From: Streptomyces sp. MMG1533
Lineage (GTDB): Bacteria; Actinomycetota; Actinomycetes; Streptomycetales; Streptomycetaceae
NCBI RefSeq assembly: GCF_001279775.1
Contig: NZ_LGDG01000248.1
Location: 103,862 to 167,861, forward strand
DNA: 64,000 bases
Direction of reading: 5' to 3'
How positions within the stretch are numbered: the stretch's first letter is position 1; each line of letters starts with the position of its first letter. The notes beneath the pieces are model-generated. The model saw only the letters and a program-made list of their open reading frames with translations. It ran no database searches and had not been told where the DNA came from. A program made the translations under genes and the position numbers. This document shows, piece by piece, positions 27,670 to 36,421 of this stretch.

Positions 27670-27883
27670 GTGATCCCCCTGGTGCAGTACGGGTGTTGGC
27701 GCGGGCCGCTCGATCGGGTGCCGGGAGCGGCGTGCTTGGATGGCCCGAGCTTGTGCGGTGATCCGTCCCGGCCGCCACGCCTGGCGGAGCATCCGGGACG
27801 CTGGAACGCCTGCAACAGCTCTGACCTGGGGGAATCGCCTTCCCCTGGAACGGGGGTCCGGGACGTGAGGAGAGGGAGGAACG

Positions 27884-29164
27884 GTGGCGGGGGACGAGTT
27901 CTCGGAGCTTTTGGGCCGGTTGAAGGAGCGGTCCGGGCTCAGTTACGGGGTGCTGGGGAAGCGGCTGCACACGAGTGCGTCCACGCTTCACCGGTACGTC
28001 AACGGGGATGCCGTACCGACGGACTACGCTCCCGTGGAGCGGTTCGCCCGGGTGTGCAAGGCGACGCCCGAGGAGCTGATGGAACTGCATCGGCGGTGGG
28101 TTCTCGCGGATGCCCGGCGGGGGCAGAAGGCAGGCGGGGCCGCTGCCGAGGAGGATCCGGAGCCCGCGACGGAAACCGCCACGGAGGCGATGGGCGAAGC
28201 CGATCCCGAACTCGAGCGGGGGTCCCTGCCGGAGGCTCCCGTTGCACGGCGGCGTACCGTCGTCCTCGCCGGCGCCGCCGTGGCCGCCGCCGTCGTGTCG
28301 ATCGCGCTCGTGGTGAATCTCGTCCCCGGCGAGGGTGACGACGACCAGGGCGGGAAGCAGTCCGTGGCAGCCGCCTCCGAGCCCGTCGTCGACAGCCCCG
28401 GCGCCTCCGAGTCGGCCGACGCCAAGGGCAGGTCGGCCTCGCCGTCCGCCTCGCGCGGCGCCGGCCCCACGGCTTCCGCCACCGCCTCCGCCTCCGCCTC
28501 CCGGAGCCGCGGGGCCGTGGCGGACCAGGGCGCCGGTACCGAGGACGGGGCCTCCGCACCCACCGTCGCCGTCGATCCGTACAAGTGGGAAGGGCCGTGC
28601 AGCCAGCACTACCTGGTCGACGGGAAGCCCGAGCAGGTGCCTCCACCGCCGACCGAGCCCGACGCGCGCGGGTGGGTCACCGCGCTCGGCGGGGTCGCCG
28701 GCGGGCGGCAGATGCTCGCGCTGACCGTGCAGGGCACCGGGAAGGCCACCGTCGTCCTGAAGGAACTGCATGTGCGGGTGGTGGAGAAGAGCGCGCCGCT
28801 CACCTGGAACGACTTCGCGATGGGCGTCGGGTGCGGTGGCGGCGTGGACACAGCGGCGTTCGGTGTGAACCTCGATGCCGGGCGGCCCGCCACCTCCCCC
28901 GAGGCCGGGCAGCGCGACTTCCCGTACAAGGTGAGTGAGTCCGACCCCGAGGTCTTCTACATCTTCGCCGACGCGCGGGCGCACAACGTGAGTTGGTACC
29001 TGGAGCTGGACTGGTCCAGCGGCGACGAGCGGGGCACCCTACGCGTCGACGACCGCGGCAAGCCGTTCCGGACGAGCGGGAACGTGGGAAGGCCCGCGTA
29101 CAACTATCCGCTCGGTGACTCGGAGTGGGCGCGGGACGAGTGGGATCCCTACGTTCCCGGCTGA
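27884..29164 (+). CDS. XRE-type HTH protein with TM segment and extracellular domain
   Basis: A 426-residue protein. The N-terminus (5-75) is an XRE-like HTH with GLSYGVLGKRLHTSASTLHR and the PTDYAPVERFARVC helix common in Streptomyces. One TM helix lies at about 126-146. A Ser/Ala-rich linker follows, then an external beta-rich domain (about 225-426) containing WEGPCSQHYLVDG and GVGCGGGVDT. The topology is cytoplasmic DNA-binding domain to outside sensor, as in one-component membrane regulators. The GTG at 27884 is preceded by GAGGGAGGA. The target is unknown; the divergent lipoprotein gene is an obvious candidate. Confidence 0.85.
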   Translation: MAGDEFSELLGRLKERSGLSYGVLGKRLHTSASTLHRYVNGDAVPTDYAPVERFARVCKATPEELMELHRRWVLADARRGQKAGGAAAEEDPEPATETATEAMGEADPELERGSLPEAPVARRRTVVLAGAAVAAAVVSIALVVNLVPGEGDDDQGGKQSVAAASEPVVDSPGASESADAKGRSASPSASRGAGPTASATASASASRSRGAVADQGAGTEDGASAPTVAVDPYKWEGPCSQHYLVDGKPEQVPPPPTEPDARGWVTALGGVAGGRQMLALTVQGTGKATVVLKELHVRVVEKSAPLTWNDFAMGVGCGGGVDTAAFGVNLDAGRPATSPEAGQRDFPYKVSESDPEVFYIFADARAHNVSWYLELDWSSGDERGTLRVDDRGKPFRTSGNVGRPAYNYPLGDSEWARDEWDPYVPG

Positions 29165-29175
29165 GCGCCCGGCAG

Positions 29176-29568
29176 GCCGACCATGCGACTTCGGGAGCCG
29201 TCGCCGCTTCCCTGGTCACCGGGCTCGCCGGGGGTGCCTCCGTGCTGCTGGGCGGACGGATCACCCAGGGCATCGGAGCCGCCCTGCTCTCCCCCGCGGC
29301 GCTCTCGATCGTCACCACCGCCTTCCACGGCGCCGAGCGCAACAAGGCCCTGGGCGTATGGGCCGCGATCGGCGGCTCGGGCGCGGCGGCCGGGGTCCTG
29401 ATAGGGGGCGCCCTCGCCGACGGACCCGGCTGGCAGTGGGTCTTCTACATCAACGTGCCCATCGACCTCGCCGTCCTCGCCGCCCTGCCCGCAGTCGTCC
29501 CGGCCCGCGCCCCGCAGCCGGCCCGGCTCGACCTGCCCGGTGCCCTGCTGGTCACCGCGGGCACTGCG
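29176..29568 (+). pseudogene. MFS (DHA2-type) transporter internal fragment
   Basis: An internal stretch of about 130 codons of a drug:H+ antiporter: RITQGIGAALLSPAALSIV, KALGVWAAIGGSGAAAG and WQWVFYINVPIDL, which are hallmark motifs of the 14-TM group. Both ends are missing: no start or first TMs, and similarity breaks off at LLVTAGT. It runs on in frame with the adjoining LysR fragment DNA. It lies 12 bases after the HTH gene stop. A product is unlikely. Confidence 0.75.
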
Positions 29569-29575
29569 CCTTGGA

Positions 29576-29848
29576 CACGGCCCCACCTCCACGCTGCACA
29601 AGATCCGCAACGTGGTCTTCTCCTCGAACTCCTACATCGCCCTGCAGAAAGCCGCCGTCCAGGGCCGCGGCATCGCCCTGCTCCCCCAGCGCTCGGCCTA
29701 CGAGGATCTCGTGTCCGGCGCGCTGCGGGTCCAGCTCTCTCAAGTCCCCGTGCCCGACCGGCCGTTGTACGCGATCTACGGGCCGGGCCGGAAAGAGGCC
29801 GATCGTGGCCAGGAGCAGCAGACCATCCACCGACAGGGGCCACAATGA
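29576..29848 (+). pseudogene. C-terminal fragment of a LysR-type regulator
   Basis: In the +2 frame the sequence reads as the end of a LysR effector-binding domain: KIRNVVFSSNSYIALQKAAV, GRGIALLPQRSAYEDLVSG and PLYAIYGPGRK. There is no HTH and no plausible start. It abuts the MFS fragment at about 29570, so the two were joined by a deletion. From 29849 to the GH43 stop at 30145 no gene is seen, only an inverted repeat. Confidence 0.7.
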
Positions 29849-29916
29849 AGCACTCACCGGGTCCGCTCCGCCTTGCCGCGCGAACTCCCGCTGATGCACG
29901 TATGACGCGTAAGGCC

Positions 29917-29952
29917 GCGACCCCTGCGACGACGAGCGCACACAGGGGTCGC
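29917..29952. repeat. Perfect 10-bp inverted repeat in gene-free DNA
   Basis: GCGACCCCTG and CAGGGGTCGC with a 16-nt loop. It lies 70 bp after the LysR fragment and could be the old terminator of that gene or a trace of the rearrangement. Confidence 0.6.
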
Positions 29953-30144
29953 AACCACACTTCGAGATCCACTATGCGGCGGCGGCCGCCTGCGTCGGTC
30001 CACCGCTCGCTGCCGGCTGAGCGACACACCCCAGCCGGCAAGGTCATTGCACATCTATTGCACACTTGGCCGGGAACTCCCGGGAGCTGGAGGGACGTAT
30101 TCCGCGGCCGTGAGTGCAACTGCCCAGGTCAGCACATGCGCAGC

Positions 30145-31533
30145 TCAGGCCCAGGCAGTCACCGGCACGAACGAACTGTCCTGCCGGAACAGATCCGTCC
30201 CGTTCGTCCGGTCCACCCGGAGTTGGTAGTTGTAGTGGCGCAGGTAGTAGCCGGGGTAGTTGTACGACTCGAAGCGCAGCGAGCCGCTCGCCGTGCCGGT
30301 GCGGGCGATGAACGTGGCGTCCTTCGCGAAGGTCGACGTCCCGTTGTTCGGGTCGAAGCGGGCGCGGAAGTCCCAGTGGCGCAGGTAGTTGCCGGAGGCG
30401 TCGCGGAAGGAGTAGCCGTTGGCGTCGGCGAGACCGGCGACGACCGTGAAGGTGGACGCCTGCTTCTCGGCGGTGGTGCTGGAGCCGCTCACCACGGGGA
30501 GGTTGAGCAGGGACGACTGGTTCTGCCAGTAGCGGGTGGAGAAGTTGGCCGACTGGAAGGAGCGGGTGACGTTCTTCGCCAGGCTCGGGCCGCCCGTGAC
30601 GGTCTCCTTGATCACCGTGAAGTGCCGTGCCGTACCGGAGACGACGGGCAGCGCGGCCGGGGCGGACCAGGTCGCGAAGGTGTCGTAGCTGTCGCTGTAG
30701 TAGTAGTTGCCGTCGCCGTAGCCGTCGAAGAAGATCCGCCAGCCGCCGTTGTCGAGTTGCACCAGCGCCGGGCCCTCGCGGTAGCTGCCCCAGCCCGCCC
30801 AGTTGCCGGTGCGGCTGATGGTGTAGGGGCCGGTGAGGTTCGAGGCCGTCGCGTACTCGATGTACTTCGCCGTCTCGTTCTTCGTGAAGGCGTGGTACGT
30901 CGAGCCGATCTTCACGATGTACGTGTCGATGTGGTTGGCGCCGATACCGGACAGGGCGACCGGTGCACTCCACGCCGTGAGCTCGGAGTTGGTGGCCTTC
31001 AGCAGGTAAGGGGTGAAGATCCACTCGTCGTTGGTCGTCGAGCAGGACACGATGACGTTCACGCTGCCGTCGCTGTCGACGAACCACTCCGGCGCCCACG
31101 CCCGGGACAGGTTGGTGATCGGGACCGTGTAGTCGTACAGGAAGGTCCAGTTGACCCGGTCCGAGCTGCGCGCGAAGCCGATGGTGGTGCTCGCGTCCTG
31201 CCAGGTGTGGGTCGTGTAGGTGATGTAGTAGTAGCCGTTGGTGTGCTTGAAGATGCTCGCGTCGCGGATGCGGTTGCTCGGCGGCGTGTAGGCGGACGCC
31301 TTGGCCAGCCGGAAGTCTGTGGCGTCGTCGGACTGGTAGACGTTCACCGTGCCGTCGTTGCTGTTGAGGAACGGCACGACGGTGTAGCGGGTGGCGGAGC
31401 CGCTCGGCGGGGCGGCGGCCGAGGCCGTGCCGAGCAGTCCGGGCACCTCGCCCAGGACGAGCGCCGAAGCGGGCAGGGCGGCCATCACCCTCAGCAGGGT
31501 GCGGCGCGACGGCGCGGGGGGTCGTGTGGTCAC
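30145..31533 (-). CDS. GH43 alpha-L-arabinofuranosidase with CBM42 (AbfB) domain, Tat-exported
   Basis: A 462-residue secreted hydrolase. A twin-arginine signal (SRRTLLRVMAALPAS) leads into a five-bladed GH43 domain (about 35-310), with likely catalytic residues in RIRDASIFKH (base), WAPEWFVDSDG and YREGPALVQL (acid). The C-terminal 150 residues are an AbfB arabinose-binding domain with YLRHWDFRARFD and YLRHYNYQLRVD repeats. The architecture matches exo-1,5-arabinofuranosidases of Streptomyces. GTG at 31533 is preferred for its GAGAGAG site; an ATG at 31560 lacks one. A sigma70-like promoter and a 19-bp operator lie upstream. No transporter is next to it. Confidence 0.88.
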   Translation of the reverse strand: MTTRPPAPSRRTLLRVMAALPASALVLGEVPGLLGTASAAAPPSGSATRYTVVPFLNSNDGTVNVYQSDDATDFRLAKASAYTPPSNRIRDASIFKHTNGYYYITYTTHTWQDASTTIGFARSSDRVNWTFLYDYTVPITNLSRAWAPEWFVDSDGSVNVIVSCSTTNDEWIFTPYLLKATNSELTAWSAPVALSGIGANHIDTYIVKIGSTYHAFTKNETAKYIEYATASNLTGPYTISRTGNWAGWGSYREGPALVQLDNGGWRIFFDGYGDGNYYYSDSYDTFATWSAPAALPVVSGTARHFTVIKETVTGGPSLAKNVTRSFQSANFSTRYWQNQSSLLNLPVVSGSSTTAEKQASTFTVVAGLADANGYSFRDASGNYLRHWDFRARFDPNNGTSTFAKDATFIARTGTASGSLRFESYNYPGYYLRHYNYQLRVDRTNGTDLFRQDSSFVPVTAWA

Positions 31534-31581
31534 GGGCGGCTCTCTCTCGGACACAAACACATGCGGCTCTGGCGTTCGAAA

Positions 31582-31600
31582 TTCCGAACTCAGTTCGGAA
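31582..31600. promoter_or_regulatory. 19-bp palindromic operator TTCCGAACTCAGTTCGGAA
   Basis: Perfect 9-bp arms around a single central C. It lies immediately downstream of the predicted transcription start of the GH43 gene, where a bound repressor would block elongation. The form suits a LacI-, GntR- or DeoR-type sugar repressor. No such regulator is next to it. Confidence 0.75.
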
Positions 31601-31610
31601 AGTCGATCAG

Positions 31611-31639
31611 AAGGTAGGTGTGAGGCCGGGGCCCGTCAA
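31611..31639 (-). promoter_or_regulatory. Sigma70-type promoter of the GH43 gene
   Basis: On the minus strand, TTGACG (31639-31634) and TACCTT (31616-31611) are separated by exactly 17 bp. The expected start is about 31604, just before the palindromic operator. Confidence 0.6.
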
Positions 31640-31790
31640 TGGTTTGCGCACGACTCTGTGAGCCCTGAGAGAAAGCTGTGGCGTGCACCGATGGGCGGCC
31701 GTGAGCCCGGCCCTGCCGCCAGAAACGTTCCGCCGGGCCCCTCCGGACGTTACCGTTCAGTAGACAGCGCCCTTCCCGGAGGTGTCCCGC

Positions 31791-33215
31791 ATGACGCTCG
31801 ACCGTTCCGCAGGCCTCGCGGAGTCCGCCCGTGCGCTCGCCGACGGGGAGGTGACGTCCCGGTCGCTCGTGGAGCGGGCGCTGGCCCGGATCGAGGCCAC
31901 CCAGACGTCGCTCAACGCCTTCCGGATCGTACGGGCCGAGGCGGCCCTCGCCGAGGCTGAGGCCGCGGACGAGGAACTGGCCGCCGGGGTGCGCAAGCCG
32001 CTGCTCGGAGTGCCGGTGGCGGTCAAGGACGACATGGACGTGGCGGGCGAACCGACCGCCTTCGGCTGCCGGGGCGATTTTCCGCCCGTCGCCGAGGACG
32101 GCGAGGCGGTACGGCGGCTGCGCGCGGCCGGGGCCGTGATCGTCGGCAAGACCAACACCTGCGAGTTCGGGCAGTGGCCATTCACCGAGGGGCCCGCCTT
32201 CGGCGCGACCCGCAATCCATGGAGCACGGAGCACACCCCGGGCGGCTCGTCGGGCGGCTCGGCGGCCGCCGTCGCCGCCGGTCTGGTGCCGGCCGCGCTC
32301 GGCTCGGACGGCGCCGGTTCGGTGCGCATCCCGGCTTCCTGGACCCATCTCATCGGCATCAAGCCGCAGCGCGGCCGGATCTCCACCTGGCCGCGCGGCG
32401 AGTCCTTCCAGGGCATCACGGTCAACGGCACGCTGGCCCGTACGGTCGCCGACGCGGCCCTCCTGCTGGACGCGGCCGCCGGCAACCACGAACGGGACCC
32501 GCACCGGCCGCCGGTCGTCGAAGCCCTGGAAGCGACGAAGCGCGACCCCGGCCGGCTGCGCATCGCGCTCTCCCTGAAGCCGCCGTTCACCGCGCTGCCC
32601 GCGCGGCTCCGGCCCAAGGTGCGCGCCCGGGTCGTCCAACTCGCCGAGAAACTGAGCGACTTGGGGCACCTCGTCGAGGAGGCCGATCCGCCGTACGGCC
32701 AGATCGGACTGACCTTCGTACCCCGCGCCACCGCCGGCATCGCCGAGCGCGTCCGCGAGGCGCCCTTCCCGGCCCTCCTCGACCCCCGCACCCACGGTGC
32801 CGCCCGGCTGGGCGGGCTCCTCGGCGGGGTGCCACTGCGGGCGGCGCGGCGCGCCGAGGCGGTTCTGCACCGGCGTATCGGCGCCTTCTTCACGGCGTAC
32901 GACGTGATCCTCGCGCCGACCACGGCCGCTCCCCCGCCGCGCATCGGCGCACTGCTGAGCCTGGGCGGCCTCGCCACCGACCGCGCGATCATCGCGGCCT
33001 GCCCGTACGCCTGGCCGTGGAACGTGCTGGGCTGGCCCGGGGTGAACGTCCCCGCCGGTTTCGTGGACGGCGGTCTGCCGGTCGGCGCCCAGTTGCTCGG
33101 ACCGGCGAACAGTGAACCGCTGCTGGTCTGTCTCGCGGCGCAGTTGGAGGCGGAGCTGCGCTGGCACTCGGCGTGGCCGCCGGAGCACGCGGTCACGGAC
33201 TCCCCGGCGGCGTGA
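31791..33215 (+). CDS. Amidase signature family protein
   Basis: A 474-residue amidase. The Ser-cisSer-Lys triad is visible: Lys in GVPVAVKDDMD, the cis-Ser and nucleophile region in TPGGSSGGSAAAVAAG and GSDGAGSVRIPAS. It hydrolyses an amide bond; the group includes GatA-like and broad-specificity amidases. It is not GatA, because gatB/gatC are absent and the C-terminal region differs. ATG at 31791 has GGAGG eight bases upstream. It may be cotranscribed with the small NfeD-like gene 26 bp downstream. Confidence 0.92.
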   Translation: MTLDRSAGLAESARALADGEVTSRSLVERALARIEATQTSLNAFRIVRAEAALAEAEAADEELAAGVRKPLLGVPVAVKDDMDVAGEPTAFGCRGDFPPVAEDGEAVRRLRAAGAVIVGKTNTCEFGQWPFTEGPAFGATRNPWSTEHTPGGSSGGSAAAVAAGLVPAALGSDGAGSVRIPASWTHLIGIKPQRGRISTWPRGESFQGITVNGTLARTVADAALLLDAAAGNHERDPHRPPVVEALEATKRDPGRLRIALSLKPPFTALPARLRPKVRARVVQLAEKLSDLGHLVEEADPPYGQIGLTFVPRATAGIAERVREAPFPALLDPRTHGAARLGGLLGGVPLRAARRAEAVLHRRIGAFFTAYDVILAPTTAAPPPRIGALLSLGGLATDRAIIAACPYAWPWNVLGWPGVNVPAGFVDGGLPVGAQLLGPANSEPLLVCLAAQLEAELRWHSAWPPEHAVTDSPAA

Positions 33216-33241
33216 CGGCGTTCGGCCCGTACCCTGTGACC

Positions 33242-33460
33242 ATGGACGACGCGTCGATGGTCGGGCTCATGGGGCGGGTCACCGGTGCGGTCGGGCCCGG
33301 GCTGGTCGGTGAGGTGATCGTCCGCGTGCGCGGCGGCGCCGAGCACTTCCTCGCCTACCCCGCCTCCGGCACTGATCGCATCGAGCGGGGCACGGTGGTC
33401 ATGGTCGTGGAGTACCTCCCGCCGAGAACGGTCTACGTGCAGGCGGCGTACGACAGTTGA
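33242..33460 (+). CDS. Small NfeD-like OB-fold protein
   Basis: A 72-residue soluble protein resembling the C-terminal OB domain of NfeD: GRVTGAVGPGLVGEVIVRVRG and RIERGTVVMVVEYLPPRTVYV. No TM is present. It lies directly upstream of a flotillin gene, the usual genetic partner of NfeD proteins, so the two probably act together at membrane microdomains. ATG at 33242 lacks a strong ribosome site, but coupling to the amidase is possible. Confidence 0.7.
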   Translation: MDDASMVGLMGRVTGAVGPGLVGEVIVRVRGGAEHFLAYPASGTDRIERGTVVMVVEYLPPRTVYVQAAYDS

Positions 33461-33594
33461 GCCCCCTTCACCCCAGGTGAGACCGGTTTGTATCAAGGTT
33501 TCGACAAGGATGCGTCAGCGTCTGTACCCAAGGCGTCGCACGAGCGCACACTCCCTTCGTTCGGTGCCGAAAGGGCACCATCCAAAGGGGGCGT

Positions 33595-35082
33595 ATGCCG
33601 ATGGTTGTCGGCGTCGTTGCGGGGGTGGCGGTTGCCGCCGTCCTCGTTCTGATCGGTCTGTTCAAGATGATGTGGCGTGTCGCGGAACCTAACGAGGCAC
33701 TGATCATCTCCGGCTCCAAGCACAAGACGGAGGGCCTTGAGGCGGGCATGGGCTTCCGTATCGTCACCGGGCGCGGCACGCTCGTGCTGCCCGGAGTGCA
33801 GGCGGTGCGCAAGCTGTCGCTCGACCTGAACGAGACCGAACTGCATGTGGACTGCGTGACCCACCAGGGCATTCCGCTCAAGGTGCGGGGCGTGGTCATC
33901 TTCAAGGTGGGCGACGACTTCGTGTCGATCGCGAACGCGGGCCGCCGCTTCCTCGACCAGCAGAAGCTGATGTCGGAGCGGGTGCACAACGTCTTCGCCG
34001 GTCATCTGCGGTCCATCGTGGGCGGGTTGACGGTCGAGGACATGATCCGTGACCGGGAGAAGCTCACCGGGCAGACCCGGGCGGCCTGCGGCACGGAGAT
34101 GGAGAAGCTCGGGCTGATCGTCGACTCGCTGCAGATCCACGAGATCGAGGACCCGACCGGGTACATCCAGAACCTGGCGATGCCGCACGCGGCAGCCGTC
34201 CAGCGGGACGCGCGGATCGCGCAGGCGGAGGCGAACCGGCTGGCCACCGAGGCCGAGCAGCAGTCGTACGCGCGCATGGCCGAGGCGACCCGGGACAGCG
34301 AGATCCTCCAGGCCGGCTACCAGGCCGAGCGGGACAAGGCAGGCGCGAAGGCCCGCCAGGCCGGACCGCTCGCCGATGCCGCCGCCCGCCAGGAGGTCGT
34401 GGTCCAGGAGACGCGGGTCGCCGAACTCGAAGCCCACCGGCGTGAACAGCAACTCCAGGCGGACGTCCGCAAGCCCGCTGACGCGAACGCCTACGAGAAG
34501 CGGACGCTGGCCGAGGCGGAGCGCGACGCACGCATCTCGGGAGCCCAGGCCAAGGCGAAGGAGACGGAGCTGGCGGCCGCGGCCGAGGCGACCCGGGTCA
34601 AGGCGGCCGCGGCCGCCGAGGCCGAGGCGACCAAGGCCCGGGGCACCGCCATGGCGGCGGCCACTCGCGCCACCGGTGAGGCGGAGGCGGCCGCGGCGCA
34701 GGCCAGGGGCCTGGCGGAGGCCGAGGCGGCGAAGGCCAAGGGCCTCGCGGAGGCGGAGGCCATCAAGGCACGCGCCGCCGCCCTCGCCGAGAACCAGGAG
34801 GCCGTCGTCGCGCAGCAACTCGCCGAGAACTGGCCGGAGATCGTGAAGGCCGGCGCGTCCGCCTTCGGCAGCGTCGACAACATGGTGGTCCTCAACGGCG
34901 CCGACGGCATGGCGGACATGCTCGCCAAGGCACTCACCATGGGCGGCACGGGTCTCGGCCTGGCCCGTCAGCTGCTCGCCTCGATGAACCAGAACGGGCA
35001 GGCCCCGAACGGCACTTCGCCACTCAACGGGGTCGTGACGCCGCCGACGCAGAAGGTCCCGGTGGAGAAGGACGGGGGGTGA
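33595..35082 (+). CDS. Flotillin / SPFH-domain membrane protein
   Basis: A 495-residue protein with an N-terminal TM (about 5-25), an SPFH domain (30-200) containing RVAEPNEALIISG and EDMIRDREKLTGQ, and a long Ala/Glu-rich coiled coil (205-410) of flotillin type. The tail after 430 is Gly/Asn-rich. It scaffolds membrane microdomains. ATG at 33595 has AAAGGGGG upstream. A GGTGCC-GAAAG-GGCACC hairpin lies in the leader just before the ribosome site (33562-33578). Confidence 0.9.
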   Translation: MPMVVGVVAGVAVAAVLVLIGLFKMMWRVAEPNEALIISGSKHKTEGLEAGMGFRIVTGRGTLVLPGVQAVRKLSLDLNETELHVDCVTHQGIPLKVRGVVIFKVGDDFVSIANAGRRFLDQQKLMSERVHNVFAGHLRSIVGGLTVEDMIRDREKLTGQTRAACGTEMEKLGLIVDSLQIHEIEDPTGYIQNLAMPHAAAVQRDARIAQAEANRLATEAEQQSYARMAEATRDSEILQAGYQAERDKAGAKARQAGPLADAAARQEVVVQETRVAELEAHRREQQLQADVRKPADANAYEKRTLAEAERDARISGAQAKAKETELAAAAEATRVKAAAAAEAEATKARGTAMAAATRATGEAEAAAAQARGLAEAEAAKAKGLAEAEAIKARAAALAENQEAVVAQQLAENWPEIVKAGASAFGSVDNMVVLNGADGMADMLAKALTMGGTGLGLARQLLASMNQNGQAPNGTSPLNGVVTPPTQKVPVEKDGG

Positions 35083-35122
35083 GGGGAGCAGACCCGGGCG
35101 CGCGGGCTCTAACGTTGCCTCC

Positions 35123-35569
35123 GTGACTGCGTTTACCGATGAGAACGTCCCCGGCCGGTTCGGCCCGTCCGCCACCACCGAGGCAGACCCCCGCGAGGTG
35201 GGCCGGGTGCGCACGGAGTACTCGCCCGCGCACGACGGGGACCCGGATCCCGGCGAGATCGTCTGGACCTGGGTCCCCTTCGAGGAGAACGACGGCCGGG
35301 GCAAGGACCGCCCCGTGCTGGTCGTCGCCCGCGAGGCCGGCGGCACCTTCCTCGCCGTCCAGCTGTCGAGCAAGCGGCACGACGGCGACCGGGAGTGGGT
35401 GCCGATCGGCAGCGGGCCCTGGGACCGGTCGGGACGGGACTCGTGGGTCGCCGTGGAACGCGTACTGCGACTGCACGAGGACGGCATGCGCCGGGAGGCG
35501 TGCGCCCTGGACCGGATGCGGTTCAACCTGGTCCGGCACCGGTTGGGGGAGCGCTACGGCTGGAGCTGA
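35123..35569 (+). CDS. PemK/MazF-fold protein without an adjacent antitoxin
   Basis: A 148-residue protein. From about 40 it shows the MazF/PemK barrel: GEIVWTWVPFEE, KDRPVLVVAREAGG, LAVQLSSK and DSWVAVERVLRL. The first 40 residues are a polar extension. Classical MazF toxins are mRNA-cleaving ribonucleases, but many actinobacterial homologues of this size stand alone. No antitoxin-sized gene is next to it. GTG at 35123 has no ribosome site, while TAACGT ends eight bases before it, so a leaderless transcript is likely. Confidence 0.75.
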   Translation: MTAFTDENVPGRFGPSATTEADPREVGRVRTEYSPAHDGDPDPGEIVWTWVPFEENDGRGKDRPVLVVAREAGGTFLAVQLSSKRHDGDREWVPIGSGPWDRSGRDSWVAVERVLRLHEDGMRREACALDRMRFNLVRHRLGERYGWS

Positions 35570-35621
35570 CGCTCCGGAGACCGGCCGGGCCCGACGCTAC
35601 GGCTGGAGCTGACGCTCCGGA
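35552..35621. repeat. 27-bp tandem duplication of a convergent terminator
   Basis: A 27-bp sequence starting CGCTACGGCTGGAGCTGACG occurs perfectly at 35552-35578 and 35595-35621. Each copy contains the hairpin GGAGC-TGAC-GCTCC. The left copy spans the stop of the PemK-like gene; the right copy spans the stop of the convergent PARG gene. Confidence 0.9.
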
Positions 35622-36421
35622 AACGCACGTACGAACGCCTCTCTGACCACGTTCCCCGTCGTGCGGTCCAGGATTCCGAACACCACGTGCTCGAAGGCCC
35701 CGGCGAACCGTCCGCCGGGGCCGAGCAGCGCCCGGAACGCGCCCGCCACGTGCGCCGGATCGTTCCGGAACACCCCGCAGCCCCACGCGCCGAGGACCAG
35801 GCGCCGGTAGCCGTGAGCGGCCGCGACCTCCAGCACCCGCTCGGCCCGCACCGCCAGGGCCCCCGGCAGTTCGGCCGCGCGCTCCGGCACCGTACGGAGT
35901 ACGACTCCCGCATTGGGTGCGGCCGCCGTCAGGAAGCCGACGGTGTACGGCGAGTCCAGAAGTCGGCCGCGGTCGTCGCGGAAGACGGGGACGGCCGGGG
36001 AGTGGATGACGCGGTCCGTGTAGAACGGGTCGCGATGGGTGCGGTGATGGTCGTAGAACTCCCGGACCCCGATCAGGCAGGTGTACAGCGCGGACGCCCG
36101 GCACAGGGCTTCTTCCTGGGCCTGGGCGCCGTTGAGATAGCCGCCGCCGGGGTTGCGGGCCGACGAGAAGTTCAGGACGGCCACCGGCCCGGCGAGCCGA
36201 CGGGCCGCCTCCAGGCTGCTCTCCCCCGACACCTCGAACCGCGTGTCCGTCGGGGAGATCGGTGGCACCCGCACCGGCTCCGGCCCGTGCATCCGCGTAC
36301 CGTCCCGGGCCGCCTCGACCTCCGCGGCGACCGACAGCTCGCGGCCGTCGGGGGCACGATAGGCCCCCGCCGCCACGATCTGTTCCGTCTGCTGCGCGAT
36401 ACCGCGCAGGCGCGCGCTCAT
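35597..36421 (-). CDS. Bacterial-type poly(ADP-ribose) glycohydrolase (TIGR02452/DUF2263)
   Basis: A 274-residue macrodomain-like protein. The PARG signature GGG-x7-QEE is present as NPGGGYLNGAQAQEEAL with the catalytic second Glu, followed by a GFLTAAAPNAG segment and LVLGAWGCGVFRNDP, which binds the ADP-ribose phosphates. It hydrolyses ADP-ribose polymers or protein ADP-ribosylation. The ATG at 36421 overlaps the stop of a 20-codon upstream ORF as ATGA. Its 3' end lies in the duplicated terminator. Confidence 0.85.
   Translation of the reverse strand: MSARLRGIAQQTEQIVAAGAYRAPDGRELSVAAEVEAARDGTRMHGPEPVRVPPISPTDTRFEVSGESSLEAARRLAGPVAVLNFSSARNPGGGYLNGAQAQEEALCRASALYTCLIGVREFYDHHRTHRDPFYTDRVIHSPAVPVFRDDRGRLLDSPYTVGFLTAAAPNAGVVLRTVPERAAELPGALAVRAERVLEVAAAHGYRRLVLGAWGCGVFRNDPAHVAGAFRALLGPGGRFAGAFEHVVFGILDRTTGNVVREAFVRAFPERQLQP

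Noticed and set aside
29125..31617. 830-codon plus-strand frame over 29.1-31.6 kb
   Set aside because: Only the first ~130 codons resemble a protein (MFS); the rest is antisense to GH43.
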